Origin: Chrysoperla carnea
Lineage: Eukaryota; Arthropoda; Insecta; Neuroptera; Chrysopidae
Length of the DNA: 64,000 nucleotides
Assembly (NCBI RefSeq): GCF_905475395.1
Contig: NC_058338.1
Coordinates: 35,594,935 to 35,658,934 of the forward strand
Reading direction: 5' to 3'
Positions 11,484 to 22,961 of this stretch are shown here, in pieces; within the stretch, counting starts at the first letter, position 1; each line of letters opens with the position of its first letter. The position numbers were made by a program, and so were the translations under genes. The notes beneath the pieces are model-generated. The model was not told where the DNA came from, did not search any database, and was given only the letters and a program-made list of their open reading frames with translations.

Positions 11484-14400
11484 CCGCTGGTTCGAGTGAT
11501 ATTCTACAAAATATACCAGTTGGAAGTCGTGAACATCTGGTACCAATTCGATCAAGGTCGACAGTGTAAGTATTCACATATTTTATTCAAAGATACTTTT
11601 CTATTTTATTCCATGTCGGTACAACAAAGCAATGAAAATTGATAGAACAACCATCCAAAGTTCAATATAAAATATAAATTTTTAAATATTCAAAGAAATA
11701 AATTTTTTAGTCTGAGAGATTACAATATGATACATACGCTCATCACCCAATACAGTACGTTTTGATTGCACACATGTTATAAAAATTTAATCAAGTTTAT
11801 TTTATTTGAGAATATACGGCATTAAAACGTTTTATTATCAATTAAACGTTTATTGAAAAAATATTGGCACTCTTTTAACTAATACTATGTGTGAAGTCTC
11901 AAAGTTTGCACTATAGTCTAAGCTTTGAAGCGAGTAATGGAGCACAATATTTGCCGAATAACCTCTCGAATTACTTTCTTTTAATCGAAAGGAAACAAAC
12001 TAACTACGGAAAAATGCTTTAATAAAAAGTTGTCAAGGGCAATAGAGGACATTCGCCGGTGTCCATGACTTTGACCTAAATTTATCGATGAACTTTATGA
12101 TTATTTTCTTTCGAAAAATGCAATAATTGCATATTTTTAAATCGTATTAAATCGTAAAATTCTTTAAAAATGTTTTAAACAAAAATTGATAGTTTTTTTA
12201 TAAAGATCAAATCAAAGACACTAATTTAAAGTGTTATTATATCTCTTACCGTTTAAAATCTAAATTGGCTATTAAAGCAACCCGAAGAACTAGGTCCAAT
12301 TTGATGTCAGAACATGATGTCCCCCATCAAACTCTGCAACTTTTGTTTAACTTATTTATTGATTGGTTTGCTACAAAACGAGCTATTAGCCATTATAGAT
12401 TAAAATGATCCGTCCGTATACACAATGTAAAAGAGAATCTTTGTTCTTAAAGACACAAGTTTCCTTTACTGTTCTTTCGCAACCTTCTTCTATGTGTGAC
12501 ATTCATCTACACCTTAATAAAACTAAATCTTCTTCATGCTAATTGGAGAAGGGGATCTGCTTACAGTGTAGATACCCAAGATAAGAGATCTGATCCATTC
12601 TATTGAACCACTTATCCATGAACCGTTTTGAGCTTTTTAGGATCAGCAAAAGCTTATCGACGAGATTGTCAAAGAAACGCTAGCCCACAATTGGGACACT
12701 CATCTCATAAAATAAGTTGGGATTTGACAGAACTAATCTAAGCCATTATTCCTTCTCTTCCCTTCTATGTAACATCGCCTGCATTATTCATGGCGTACTT
12801 GGCACTCCCAAGCGTTCAGTTTGCTTGCCTCGTTACTAGTCTTCCATAATAGCTGCAACGATCTTGCTAATAGCAACACTTGCATAGTTTTCAGACCTAA
12901 TCATCTGTTTAAAAATATAATTGTGACTTCTTAACATGTGTTGAGAACAATTTCTCAAAATTTTAAGTTATGATGTTTCAATTTTGCAACACCTCAGCAG
13001 CATTAATAATTAATTTTGATAAAGATTTCAGCAATACTTTTTAGTCTCTATTAAAATCTAACAACACTTTTTTTGTCATTTCAGATTCAAGAAAAAGCGT
13101 GTATATGGATTGAAATTAGTAATATGTTTAGTAGTTTTAATTATACTTTTATTTATAGCTGTAATTACTTTATCCGTAATATGTAAGTATAAAATCCATA
13201 AGAATCATAATAACAATCGCGGGTGTACGGCTTGCTGGCTGCTATGTAATACATTAATACAGATCATACTTAGTGGTGCTGTTGCAGACAAAATAACTCC
13301 AGAAACTTTTTCTGGTTATTTTGCAAATGCTAAAAAGCATTGATGACAGTAATAACCTACGCTTACATAGGTAAAAAAAAAAAAAAAAAAAACTAAATAT
13401 TTTTTGGCACAATGATTGCGAAAACAGAAAGGTAGAAAGTTTATCGTTTATATATAAATTTTACATGAAAAACATTTTCCTTTATGATATTCGAAGTTCA
13501 ATTTTCGGCATTAGTTTTAGTTATTTTTAAGATGGAAAACCAAAACAGCAGTCTTACACCCACAGACCGTAAACCTTTAAAAAGTTTAATATTTTCGACT
13601 AATTTTGGTAAAATGTTCTGATGTAGATGCAAAATCAATACGTCACCGGCCAAAGGCAATATGTGAAAGTATTGAATGTATACGGTCTGCAGCAAATTTA
13701 GCAATGTCTATGGACAGAACAGCAAATCCCTGTGAGGATTTTTATCAATTCACATGTGGACACTGGGGCGATGAACATCCAAAACCAGATTCTCGATTGG
13801 GATATGATTGGTTTTCTGATCGACAAATCCACATATATCGTCAACTACGATCATTTTTACAACGTAATAATTCCAAAGAAGAGCCTTTGCCGGTTCAACA
13901 AGCTAGAGATTTATATAAATCTTGTATGGATACTGGTAAGTTTTTACTTTATAACACCAATAGTTTCATTAACATGTGGCCAGAATTATACAAAGATTAG
14001 TTCGGAAATCAGAGGTTTTCGAATTATATCACATTCACACCCTACAATAATACAATTATTTCACACACTTAAGATTATTCGGTGGGTTTGTCACGTAAAT
14101 ATGTGAGGAATAATTTTGGAAATTGTGAAATATTAACAAAGTTTAAATTAAAAGCTTCGAAATACAAAAGTTGAGTGTACAAAAAATCGAGGACCGCATT
14201 TTGTTTATTGATTCTTGTTTAGAAAAGCTCATAGATTAATAACATTCCGGAAGTTCAGAATTCAGAAGCCAGAAATCCTTTTGGTCCAATTTTTGTACAT
14301 CCTCCACAGAAACAGTCAACCGTTTTTGAGTTAGTAACAGGTTATTTTCAAATCTGAAAATAAAGACAAATAAATTTTTGAGCTTTTCAAAGCATCTTTG

Positions 14401-17400
14401 AACATCTTTTATAAAGTTCTGAAGAGTAATTACAGATTTTTTCATTCTAAAGCCTCAATTTTCAAATGTAAAAAAATTTAAATAATCATTTCTATTTATT
14501 TTACAGATGCAATGGATGCTTTGAAGTTTGAACCAATTTATAATTTTGTGGAATCAATAGGCCTACCACGAATCCCCCATTTTTTCAATATATCAAGTGA
14601 AAAGAATTTGGAAAATTTTCATTTTAATTGGATTGAAATTGTAGTAAATGTAAAGCGTAAAATTAGGAAAGATATATTTCTTGGATTTTCCATCATTCCC
14701 GATCCAAGAAATCGTTCTGTGAATCGTATGACAATGGGATTTCCATATATAGTTGATCCATTTCCTAGGTAATTCTAACTTATCAGAAATTTTTTAAATA
14801 TCTTTTAGCTATAACACAGTTTTCAAAGATTTATTCAGTTCACCTTTCGATTTTCCATTAAGTGTAATATGCAATCCAGTATGTCACACCCTCGTCCATA
14901 TCCATCGTCCTTTCCATTAGCCATTGAACGATTCCTAGCCATTTTTCGAATTTGAACTCGACAGCACAGTTTTCCGCAGTAACTCCAGTGCACAATATGA
15001 AAACTAAGAAAGTCAAACTAAAAATTTCTATTATAGAAAATTTTCGAATTACTGTCTTTCATTCAAATAAATTATTTCTAATTATTATTTGATTAATTAA
15101 ACAAAAATATTGGTAACTGTTTAGGTTAATAGATAAAAAAATGGATGAACGATTTAACAAAATTTTATTCAATAAAGCATCTGATAAATCCTATGACGAT
15201 GATGGTGAATATGTTGGTCATGATATTGGTAGCGATGATAACGATAACGATGATGAAAGCAATGATTTAGGTAAAGATGATGATGATGATAAAGATGATA
15301 ATAATCCGATTACTGCAGCATATGTAGTATATTTACAAACTGTGATGCGAACTATTATTTTAAACTCGAATATTACTGAAGTGCCTTCAAATTTTGATGA
15401 AAGTGTTGTGAAAGCTGTGAGTGTATGTAGAAACGTATCGAAAGGACTTTATAAGGTAAGATTTTTTTCTTTAATTTGGGTTAAATATTTCACAAGCTGA
15501 TATCTTCTCACATAAATTACCTACCCAAGAAAGCACATCGAACACGCAGTCCACGTCCTCAATATATTCTGATTCATCCTTCATTCAATCCCTCTCTAAA
15601 AAAAACTCTTTTCGCCCCTCCTAGTTTGTGGTGCATAGTAGATTACCCAGTATCAATTTGAGGCAAATCAGAAGACTCAAGTTTGTGAAATTACAACCGA
15701 ATCTCGAACTAACTACACAAATTTTGATTTTATAGTTTTATTTAAGTTGGGATGATTTTGAGAATAACACTTATCAAATTCCTTCAATTTTTCTCTGTTT
15801 TTTTTTAATCAAGCTCCGAGACTTTCGAAGACTTGATACCTGGCGGTTAAAATTATCAAATTGTCTGTTATCCCACGGTTACTTTCATCAGGCACAGGCT
15901 TAGTTATACATTCATCAGTATAAAATTTTGTCCAGATATAGAATTATCAACAAAATTAACGTGATACAAATACCGGTATCTTAGCGGAAAATGACCCTAT
16001 CTTTTAAATAGCTACACACACACTGATATTCCCATATTAATGTATACTATAAAATTTACACCTAATAAGCGCCCTCGTGGGTAAACAGAGATGTTGAATG
16101 AGGTGTATATAGAAGATTGATTCTATATACACCTCATTCGAAAGTGTGCACTTTCAACTTTTTATAACTCAAAATTTATGATCACCCCTACTACTTTCCT
16201 GAAGATTGAAAGGAGGAAACAAATTTTTTATTTATTTTATGATCTTAAAACGTTAACTCCGATTGTAAAAAATATTGCATGTAAACTGATCTCTACCAGG
16301 AATCGGGTTTACTGGCATTTATTCGAAAACTGAAAATTTCGCCTGGAAAGTTCTTACCATAGAATTTGTTCCCACCCTTTCAACCTAGATATTAACTTTG
16401 AATGATAATATTTTTATACCATGTATATATGATATTAATTTGAGTATATTAATTTTAGTCCAAAGTTTGTAACGTCTAAAAATATTCATGCTACGAAAAA
16501 AAATTTGGTATAGGTGTTCATAAAATCACCTAATTAGTCCATTTCCGGTTGTCCGTCCGTCCGTCCGTCCGTCTGTGGACACGATAACTCAAAAACGAAA
16601 AGAGATATCAAGTTGAAATTTTTATAGCGTACTCAGGACCTAAAAACTGAGGTCAAGTTCGTCAATGAGCAATTTGGTCAATTGGGTCTTGGGTCCGTAG
16701 GACCCATCTTGTAGATAGAGCAAAAGTTTAAATGTAAAAAATGTTCCTTATCAAAAATTAAACAACTTTTGTTTGAAACATTTTTTTGTAAACATCTCTG
16801 TTTACCCACGAGGGCGCTTATTAGGTGTAAATTTTATAGTATACATTAATATGGGAATATCAGTGTGTGTGTAGCTATTTAAAAGTGGATATCTTTTTTT
16901 ATTAACGTGACGTCAAAAAACAAACGACTGCTTCATCACTGTCTATACATGGTATTTCAACAATTAACTCAGTCAATTGTTTGTTTTCACTTGTTTGAAT
17001 AGATGAAAGTGCATAATTTCGAAGTGCATAATAGATGAAAGTGCATAATGAGCTGTATAAGATCTAGATGATATTATCTTAAATCATGTTAATTTTTTTG
17101 ATAATTCATGTTCATATTTTGAGTGTAGGTATATCATATTTAATTAACCGAAAACAATGCATCCCATATCCAATTTTCCATTTTTTTTAATTAACCCTCA
17201 CAATAAATTGAGTAAAATGCAACGCTTAGCTGCTTCAAGTGTGAAAATAGAAAGAGATTTTTCCACTTGCTTATGTTACGTTTATAAAAAAATGTCTCCA
17301 GTAAAATATAATTTCATAATTTATACCAACATTTTTATGTGAATTAAATTGAATTGTTTTAGATAATTAACGAAGGTAATGCCACTGTCCGAAATGAAAC

Positions 17401-20400
17401 AAGTGAAGATGATTTTGATTTGATTGATATCACTGTTGATGAATTACAAAATTTAACTGATAACTACCTCATACAAAACAATGCTATACCAACAGAAATT
17501 TGGCGTACATATTTAACGCTTTTGTTTAATGATACAGGCGTAGAATTAAATTTAAACACTACCGACCAATTATTAGTTAATTCAGCTGATCTTGAATACT
17601 TACAATTAATTGCTGAATATCTATCAAAATTACCACATATCGTATTAGAATTATTTACATGGTGGGCAGCAATTGAAAATATGCTTATACACACGACGAG
17701 TGAAATACGTGAATTAAAACAAAAGTTGTATATTTTATACACCAATCTAGAAGAAACACGTTTAAGGTAAGCAACCTAATGGCGCAGATGAAATTCTAAG
17801 ATAATCACTCCCTCACAAAGCAAGAAGGGTAGCATAACAAATCGTGCCTATAGGGCGGCATCAAGCCTAAATCTGCCACCGTTCAAGTTTGCATTTTTTT
17901 TAATTCCTTGAGAGTACATTTGCAGTTATTGAGTGGTCCGTTTTTATGAATAGCCTTTAGATTTAATTATAAAAAAAATTTAAGAAATAGCATCCGGAAT
18001 CAGCTGTAGAATGTTTAAAATCGAAGAAATCCGATACCCACCCGGTTATAGGAAAAAATCCCAGTAAAGAAACTATGCGCGTTCTCTAATGCCGCTAAAA
18101 CTGTCGAAATTCTATTATTCACATGCCTCCATTAGACTCCGACACCAAGCAGACTTTCTATGCTCGGGTATATTTTAGTCAATTAGCTGTAAAGGCATGC
18201 TGTACATTTAACAGAATATCCCTCTTATTAAATAATTTATTCTATCAATCTACTATGATCTACTACTGATCAAACATTAGATGATTATTTTTATTTTTTA
18301 AATTCTCAGATCATTTCACTGCACGAACGTGGTTGATTCCTTAATGGGTATGGCTGCTAGTTATTCAATAGCAAATGAATCATTTTTAACAGATACAAAA
18401 CCAAAAGTACAAGCAATGTTTAATGATATAAAAAGTGCCTTTAAAAAATTAATACATAAAAATAATTGGATGGACCGAAAAACAAAAATGGCAACAATTG
18501 AAAAATGTGAAAATATGCGCAGTTTAATCGGATTTCCAGAATGGATATTGGATAGTAAAGGATTAAGTTACTATTATGAAGGCGTAAGTTAAGTAAATCT
18601 AGTCTCGAACCATGAACATTCAGGGTGGGCATAATAATCAACTTTCAAAATTTCCTGATAATTACCGATGATTCAGTATATAATTAATTATACTTACTCT
18701 TTCGCTGATTTTTTAGAAATTGATACAAATCAAAGTCACATTAATGTCTAAAGAGGCGTACACACGTCAATCTATATTGTCAATAATTATATAGTATCAA
18801 TATTATTGATCTTGTTGTAAAAATATTGATGGATTGTCAATATGTAAAATATTGATAAATTGGTTTGATGAAAACCAAAATATTTGCATATTCACAAAAA
18901 ATGATTTCGGTTTTAAATTTCCTAAGCAATCCGGACACAAAAGTTACGAAAATTCAATTCATTTCAAAAATTACACATTACATTTTAATATTTTTGATAC
19001 CAGACAACCTAGGTGATCGCCTAGGAACCTCCACCTATAAAAAATTGTCAAAGGGCTCCCGTGTGGTGCCCTAGATACATTTACGAGGACTTAAAAAAAG
19101 ATAATGGGCAAATAGAAGGACAGTTGGTACGAAGTAGGCATATGTTTGATCAAAGGACTCCGATTGGTGGCTCCAGGTAGATTTAAAAAGTTTAAACAAA
19201 TGGCTGTTTAAGCGGGGCCTCCTCAAAAAATCCGCCTACAGTTGTAAATTAAAGCAACAACATTTGTTAATGCGTCACTGCTTGATACCAGTGGTACCAA
19301 TTTAGGCCATTTGAATATGACCTAAAGCCTAATAGTTAGGCCACACTATGCAAAAGTCTCACGTATCTCCCAGAAAATGTACCCGAAGATAAATATATAT
19401 AACACTAGTATTAATTTCTATCACATCTTTACATTTTAATTGTAATTCTACAGTTTGTAATAAATTCAACACAACACTTGAATAACATGATTGGTATTTT
19501 ACAACTAACAAGTATGTATATGTTACGAAGATTACATAAACCGAACGCCATTACGTGGGCAACAATACCTACTGAAGTGAATGCTTTCCATGCTTTTCAA
19601 ATGAACACAATCAGTAAGTTAACAAACAAAAATTATTCAAATGAAATACTTTAGGTCAAAACAAAAATAAATTATTGTAATGAAAAGCTTTATATCAAGA
19701 GCAATTTAAGACATTAATTACCCTCAGAAGGACATATCGCTTACCCTTACCCACGCTATCATTATTTTAGGATATGATCATTTAGAGGTATACATTTTGG
19801 CCTGATAAACAATAAAATTAAAACGCACAATAGAATCAAGGCACTAACAGGTTACATATCATTTGAGTCACTCACATAGGACAGGAAGGGCGGAATTTGC
19901 TATGCCCTAGACCGGATATATAGAAAACCCGGGTTCGAGTCCCGCCTACTTTGTAATTTTTTTTTTCGTTTCCTTGTATTTGTTTAAAATAAAATTTTCA
20001 ATTTTTCTTACATATTATTAAAGTAAAAAATTATTTGTTAACGCAGCGGTACCAATGGCAATTTTACAATATCCGTTTTATAATTTGGGATTAGAGTAAG
20101 TGGAAAATATAAACACTATATTATTATTGCACTTTTTTTTTAGAAATCGTTTTCATTTCCAATCTATAGAATATCCCATTTTAATACTCCCAGCTTTGAT
20201 TTGGACAAACCTTACAGGGTCTTTAGTTTTCAACTCATGTTTTGTTGGAAACATAAAATGAAAAAAAAAATAATAATAATAATAAAGAAAAGTTTTTTTT
20301 AATTTCTAGTTTTTTTTTAACTTGGGCTTTAATATAAAAAAGCCAACAAGGAATTTTAGAGAGATTTTTGCACTCGATTTTTATTGAATTTATTAGGTTT

Positions 20401-21968
20401 ACGAAAGAATGTTTCCAACAAAAGTTTTTTGTTATTTTATAAATAATTTATACCTCTCAGACCTATTATCATTTACAAACATATGAGTTAAATTTTCAAC
20501 GATTTCAAGGGGGACTCCCACCAAATAAAGCTTAAGTTTTGCCTGGCCATTTGTTGGAGAAAAATTTATCTGGGGAGATTAAAATAAGTCACCATGTATA
20601 TTAATATAAAAATTAATATTTTAAAATGACTTTTAGAGCTTTAAACTATGGAGCAATTGGTTCAATATTAGGACATGAATTAACACATGGTTTTGATGAT
20701 AATGGACGACAATTTGATAAACATGGTAATCTATTTAATTGGTGGACAGATGAAACAGCCGAAGAATATATAAATCGAACACAATGTTTTGTTAATCAAT
20801 ACAACAGTTATATTGTACCTGAAATCAATAAACATGTAAATATAAATTTTTATTTTTAATTAAAGGTATTCCAGGTGGCTATAATAAAGACCCTTAAAGA
20901 CCCTCCCTCATCAGTAAAAATATTTCAAACAGTGGCCAAGATACTCAGTTATTTAATTTTATTAAGAAATTACGATTAGTTTGGTTTTAAATTATAGATA
21001 AATGGGAAACAAACTTTAGGTGAAAATATAGCAGATAATGGTGGATTGGCTGAAACAATACAAGCTTATAAATTATATCAACAACGAAATGGAATTGAAC
21101 CAATGTTGCCTGGATTTGAAGAATTTTCACACTTACAGCTACTATTTATTGCTTATGGAAATGTAAATATTTTTATTATTGGAAATAATTATACAGAAAT
21201 CACAGATGATATAGGATTTACCATTAAGAGTGTCCGAAATAAACAGCGCTTTATTTAAATCTTTTTTTACCCAAAGACGAATAATGTACTTAGGCTTTTG
21301 TTCTATCTCTAATGGTTTACAAGATGGGTCCTACGGACCCAAGACCCAATTGACCTATGTTGCTCATTTATGAACTCGACCTCACTTTTTACGTCCTGAG
21401 TACGCTGTAAAGATTTCAACTTGATATCTTTTTTCGTTTTTGAGTTATCGTTTTGACAGACGGACAGACAGACAACCGAAAATGGATTTTATGAACACCC
21501 ATACCAAAATTTTGTGCGTAGCATCAATATTTTTAAGCGTTACAAACTTGGGACTAAACTTAGTATACCGTGAATATTACATATATGCATGATATAAAAG
21601 TTTGACGTGAAAATTAGAAATGCACTTAGAAAATTCACTATTACAGCGAAGACCTTACATTTTGCACCGATTTCTAATATCGGTTGGTAAATAACCGAGC
21701 AACAACAATTTTTAGGCTTAACTTCCACTCTAAGCACTTTCAATAAAATATTCGGATATCCATTTTAATCGATTAAATTAATTTTCAGCTTTGGTGTGAA
21801 GTAGGAACTCCAGAATATTATAAACTAAATTTGGATAGTGATTCACATTGTCCAGGTAGAATACGTTTACATGGTGCCGTTAGTAATATGAAAGAATTTG
21901 CAAGTTCGTTTAAATGTCCGAAAGGTTCACCATTGAATCCAATCGAAAAACGCTGTAGCTTATGGTAA
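11484..21968 (+). CDS. Neprilysin-like M13 zinc metallopeptidase (5' exon missing)
   Basis: Exons in frame: 11484..11565, 13085..13182, 13627..13935, 14507..14768, 15125..15455, 17363..17766, 18310..18583, 19454..19613, 20047..20095, 20637..20835, 20998..21162, 21789..21968; every junction keeps phase, giving about 836 residues plus a missing start. A basic KKKR stretch and then a hydrophobic segment (LVICLVVLIILLFIAVITL) mark a type II membrane anchor. Next comes the Cys-rich ectodomain start (DRTANPCEDFYQFTCGHW). Catalytic features are HELTH (20674-20688), GENIADNGG with the third zinc-ligand Glu (21022-21024), the late HCPGR His/Arg pair (His 21846-21848) and a C-terminal CSLW. The family cleaves small peptides outside the cell. 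Oddities: an Asp-rich insertion (about 15198-15303) and NAFH where NAYY is usual. AATAAA is at 22002. The 13627 acceptor and the first exon are less sure than the rest. Confidence 0.9.
11566..13084 (+). other. Neprilysin-like gene, large intron
   Basis: A 1.5-kb intron with GTAAGT donor and TTTCAG acceptor separates the cytoplasmic-tail exon from the membrane-anchor exon. I see no second gene or clear repeat in it. Confidence 0.6.
15198..15303 (+). other. Asp-rich coding insertion in the peptidase ectodomain
   Basis: Inside exon 15125..15455 the frame reads about 35 residues dominated by Asp with Asn, Glu, Ser and Gly (segments DDDGEYVGHDIG, SDDNDNDDESND, GKDDDDDKDDNN). It is built from GAT/GAC/AAT codons. 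Flanking sequence returns to ordinary M13 sequence (AAYVVYLQTVMR), so it looks like an expanded surface loop and not an intron: both sides are in the same frame without GT/AG borders. Confidence 0.8.
16001..16885. mobile_element. 885-bp element with 95-bp perfect terminal inverted repeats
   Basis: Bases 16001-16095 (starting CTTTTAAATAGCTACACAC) are an exact reverse complement of 16791-16885. Immediately inside the left arm, 16096-16114 and 16121-16139 form a perfect 19-bp hairpin (GAATGAGGTGTATATAGAA and complement, 6-base loop). The middle holds a copy of the dispersed CCGTCCGTC-containing repeat. It lies in the intron 15456-17362 of the neprilysin-like gene. There is no open frame of useful length. 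Perfect arms suggest recent insertion or gene conversion. The superfamily is unknown. Confidence 0.85.
16425..16735 (+). repeat. Dispersed repeat family with (CCGT)n core, copy A
   Basis: The order is: TTAGTCCAAAGTTTGTAACG, TGCTACGAA.., TTGGTATAGGTGTTCATAAAA, (CCGT)5, GGACACGATAACTCAAAAACG, GTACTCAGGACC, then GGTCCGTAGGACCCATCTTG. The same order recurs at 21290-21570 (reverse), 38735-38890, 58055-58200 (reverse), and in parts at 25300-25440 and 48555-48620. It is a medium-repetitive, non-coding family. Confidence 0.75.
19880..19970 (+). repeat. tRNA-derived SINE head with poly-T/A tail
   Basis: CCCGGGTTCGAGTCCCGCC (about 19928-19946) is a B-box-bearing T-arm, and GGGCGGAATTTGCTATGCCC upstream could be a degenerate D-arm region. 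A run of T follows. It lies in the neprilysin-like intron 19614-20046 and does not fold as a complete tRNA, so a SINE remnant is more likely than a tRNA gene. Confidence 0.4.
21290..21570 (-). repeat. Dispersed (CCGT)n-type repeat, copy B (reverse)
   Basis: This is the reverse complement of the repeat at 16425-16735, including GATGGGTCCTACGGACC, GTTTTTGAGTTATCG and the landmarks TAGCATCAATATTTTTAAGC and AAGTATACC-like end. It sits in the neprilysin-like intron 21163-21788. Confidence 0.75.
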
Positions 21969-22961
21969 AATGTCATACCTAATGAAAAATAAGCACAAGA
22001 AAATAAAAATTTGTATAGGTAATTTATAGATATAAATCACGTGTGTGCCTCTCAGTTTTAGAGTTGAAATTGTACATAATATTTTTAAGAATCAAAAATA
22101 TATACAAGTTAAACATCCATGTAATTTAATTTAAATCCTGAAATTCCCACACTGATGATACAACTATCACTAATAGTATACGTACTGTGGTCTTATATGT
22201 AAATCTAGATTTTATTGATCAATTAAAAAAATTTAAAGTTAGACACACATAAAGTTAAACACAAACGATTAAAGAAAAATGAAAACTTGCTAATAGAAAT
22301 ATAAGTTAATATTATTTTGCTAGTTCAACTAATAAATAGACCTTGAGCCCATTTCACTGATTATTTTTATCTATAGTTTGTAGGATTTATGAAGGTTAGT
22401 TTAGAAAATCGAGTTTTTCCATTTTTATGTTTCGATTATTTTTATTTCTAGAATTTTTGTATGTCTGTCGTTTATATTAAAAGAAAGCTATTGCCCTCAT
22501 AATGAGACAGGAACTTTGCAACTGTCAAAAGCGTTGGAACATAAAGTGCAATTTTTGGGTTTTTCAACGTTTTTGAGAGCATAAAAATTTCTGCGATTTG
22601 TTATTAAAAATTATGTTGTCAATGACTTTCTTTTATCATACACGGCAGGCAAAATGAAAAACGGAAATCGAAATCTCGATTTTCATAAATTCGACACTCG
22701 AACCACGGTTAAAAACTCCTTTTTCTTTATTACTAAACTTACCATTTTCAAACCTCCAAATAACAGACAAAAATAATCGTAGAAAACATGACCTCATTAC
22801 GAGCTTACAGTCAAAACCGAGTACCAAATAAAACAAAAAATGGAATTTTATGATTTTATATTCTATATAATATAATGTATAATAAAAACGGACATAGAAA
22901 TTATATATTTTTATAAAAAAAAATATTTATTTATAACACAATATTAATAATTATAATAAAA
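21969..22961. other. Convergent 3' spacer, neprilysin-like gene / AP-3 mu
   Basis: Both neighbours end here. It holds poly(A) signals for the + strand (AATAAA at 22002-22007) and for the - strand (TTTATT at 22926-22931). Around 22640-22780 is a repeat segment containing TTCGACACTCGAACCACGGTTAAAA, which is related to the fold-back element at 30401-30727. No gene seen. Confidence 0.65.

Noticed and set aside
13110-13343. Frame continuing past the membrane-anchor exon (CKYKIHKNHNNNRGCTACWL...)
   Set aside because: A good GTAAGT donor at 13183 fits the phase of the next peptidase exon; the continuation is intron read-through.
13732-14106. 124-codon frame overlapping the peptidase exon
   Set aside because: It is an out-of-frame shadow of the exon 13627-13935, running into the intron.
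16559-16573. CCGT short tandem run as a CRISPR-like or telomeric repeat
   Set aside because: Only a few direct tetramers inside a dispersed repeat; no spacers and no telomere motif.
15456-17362. Second gene or inner coding exon in the peptidase intron
   Set aside because: The sequence is explained by the inverted-repeat element and non-coding flanks; the 61-codon frame at 17157 has no homology and precedes the real acceptor at 17362.
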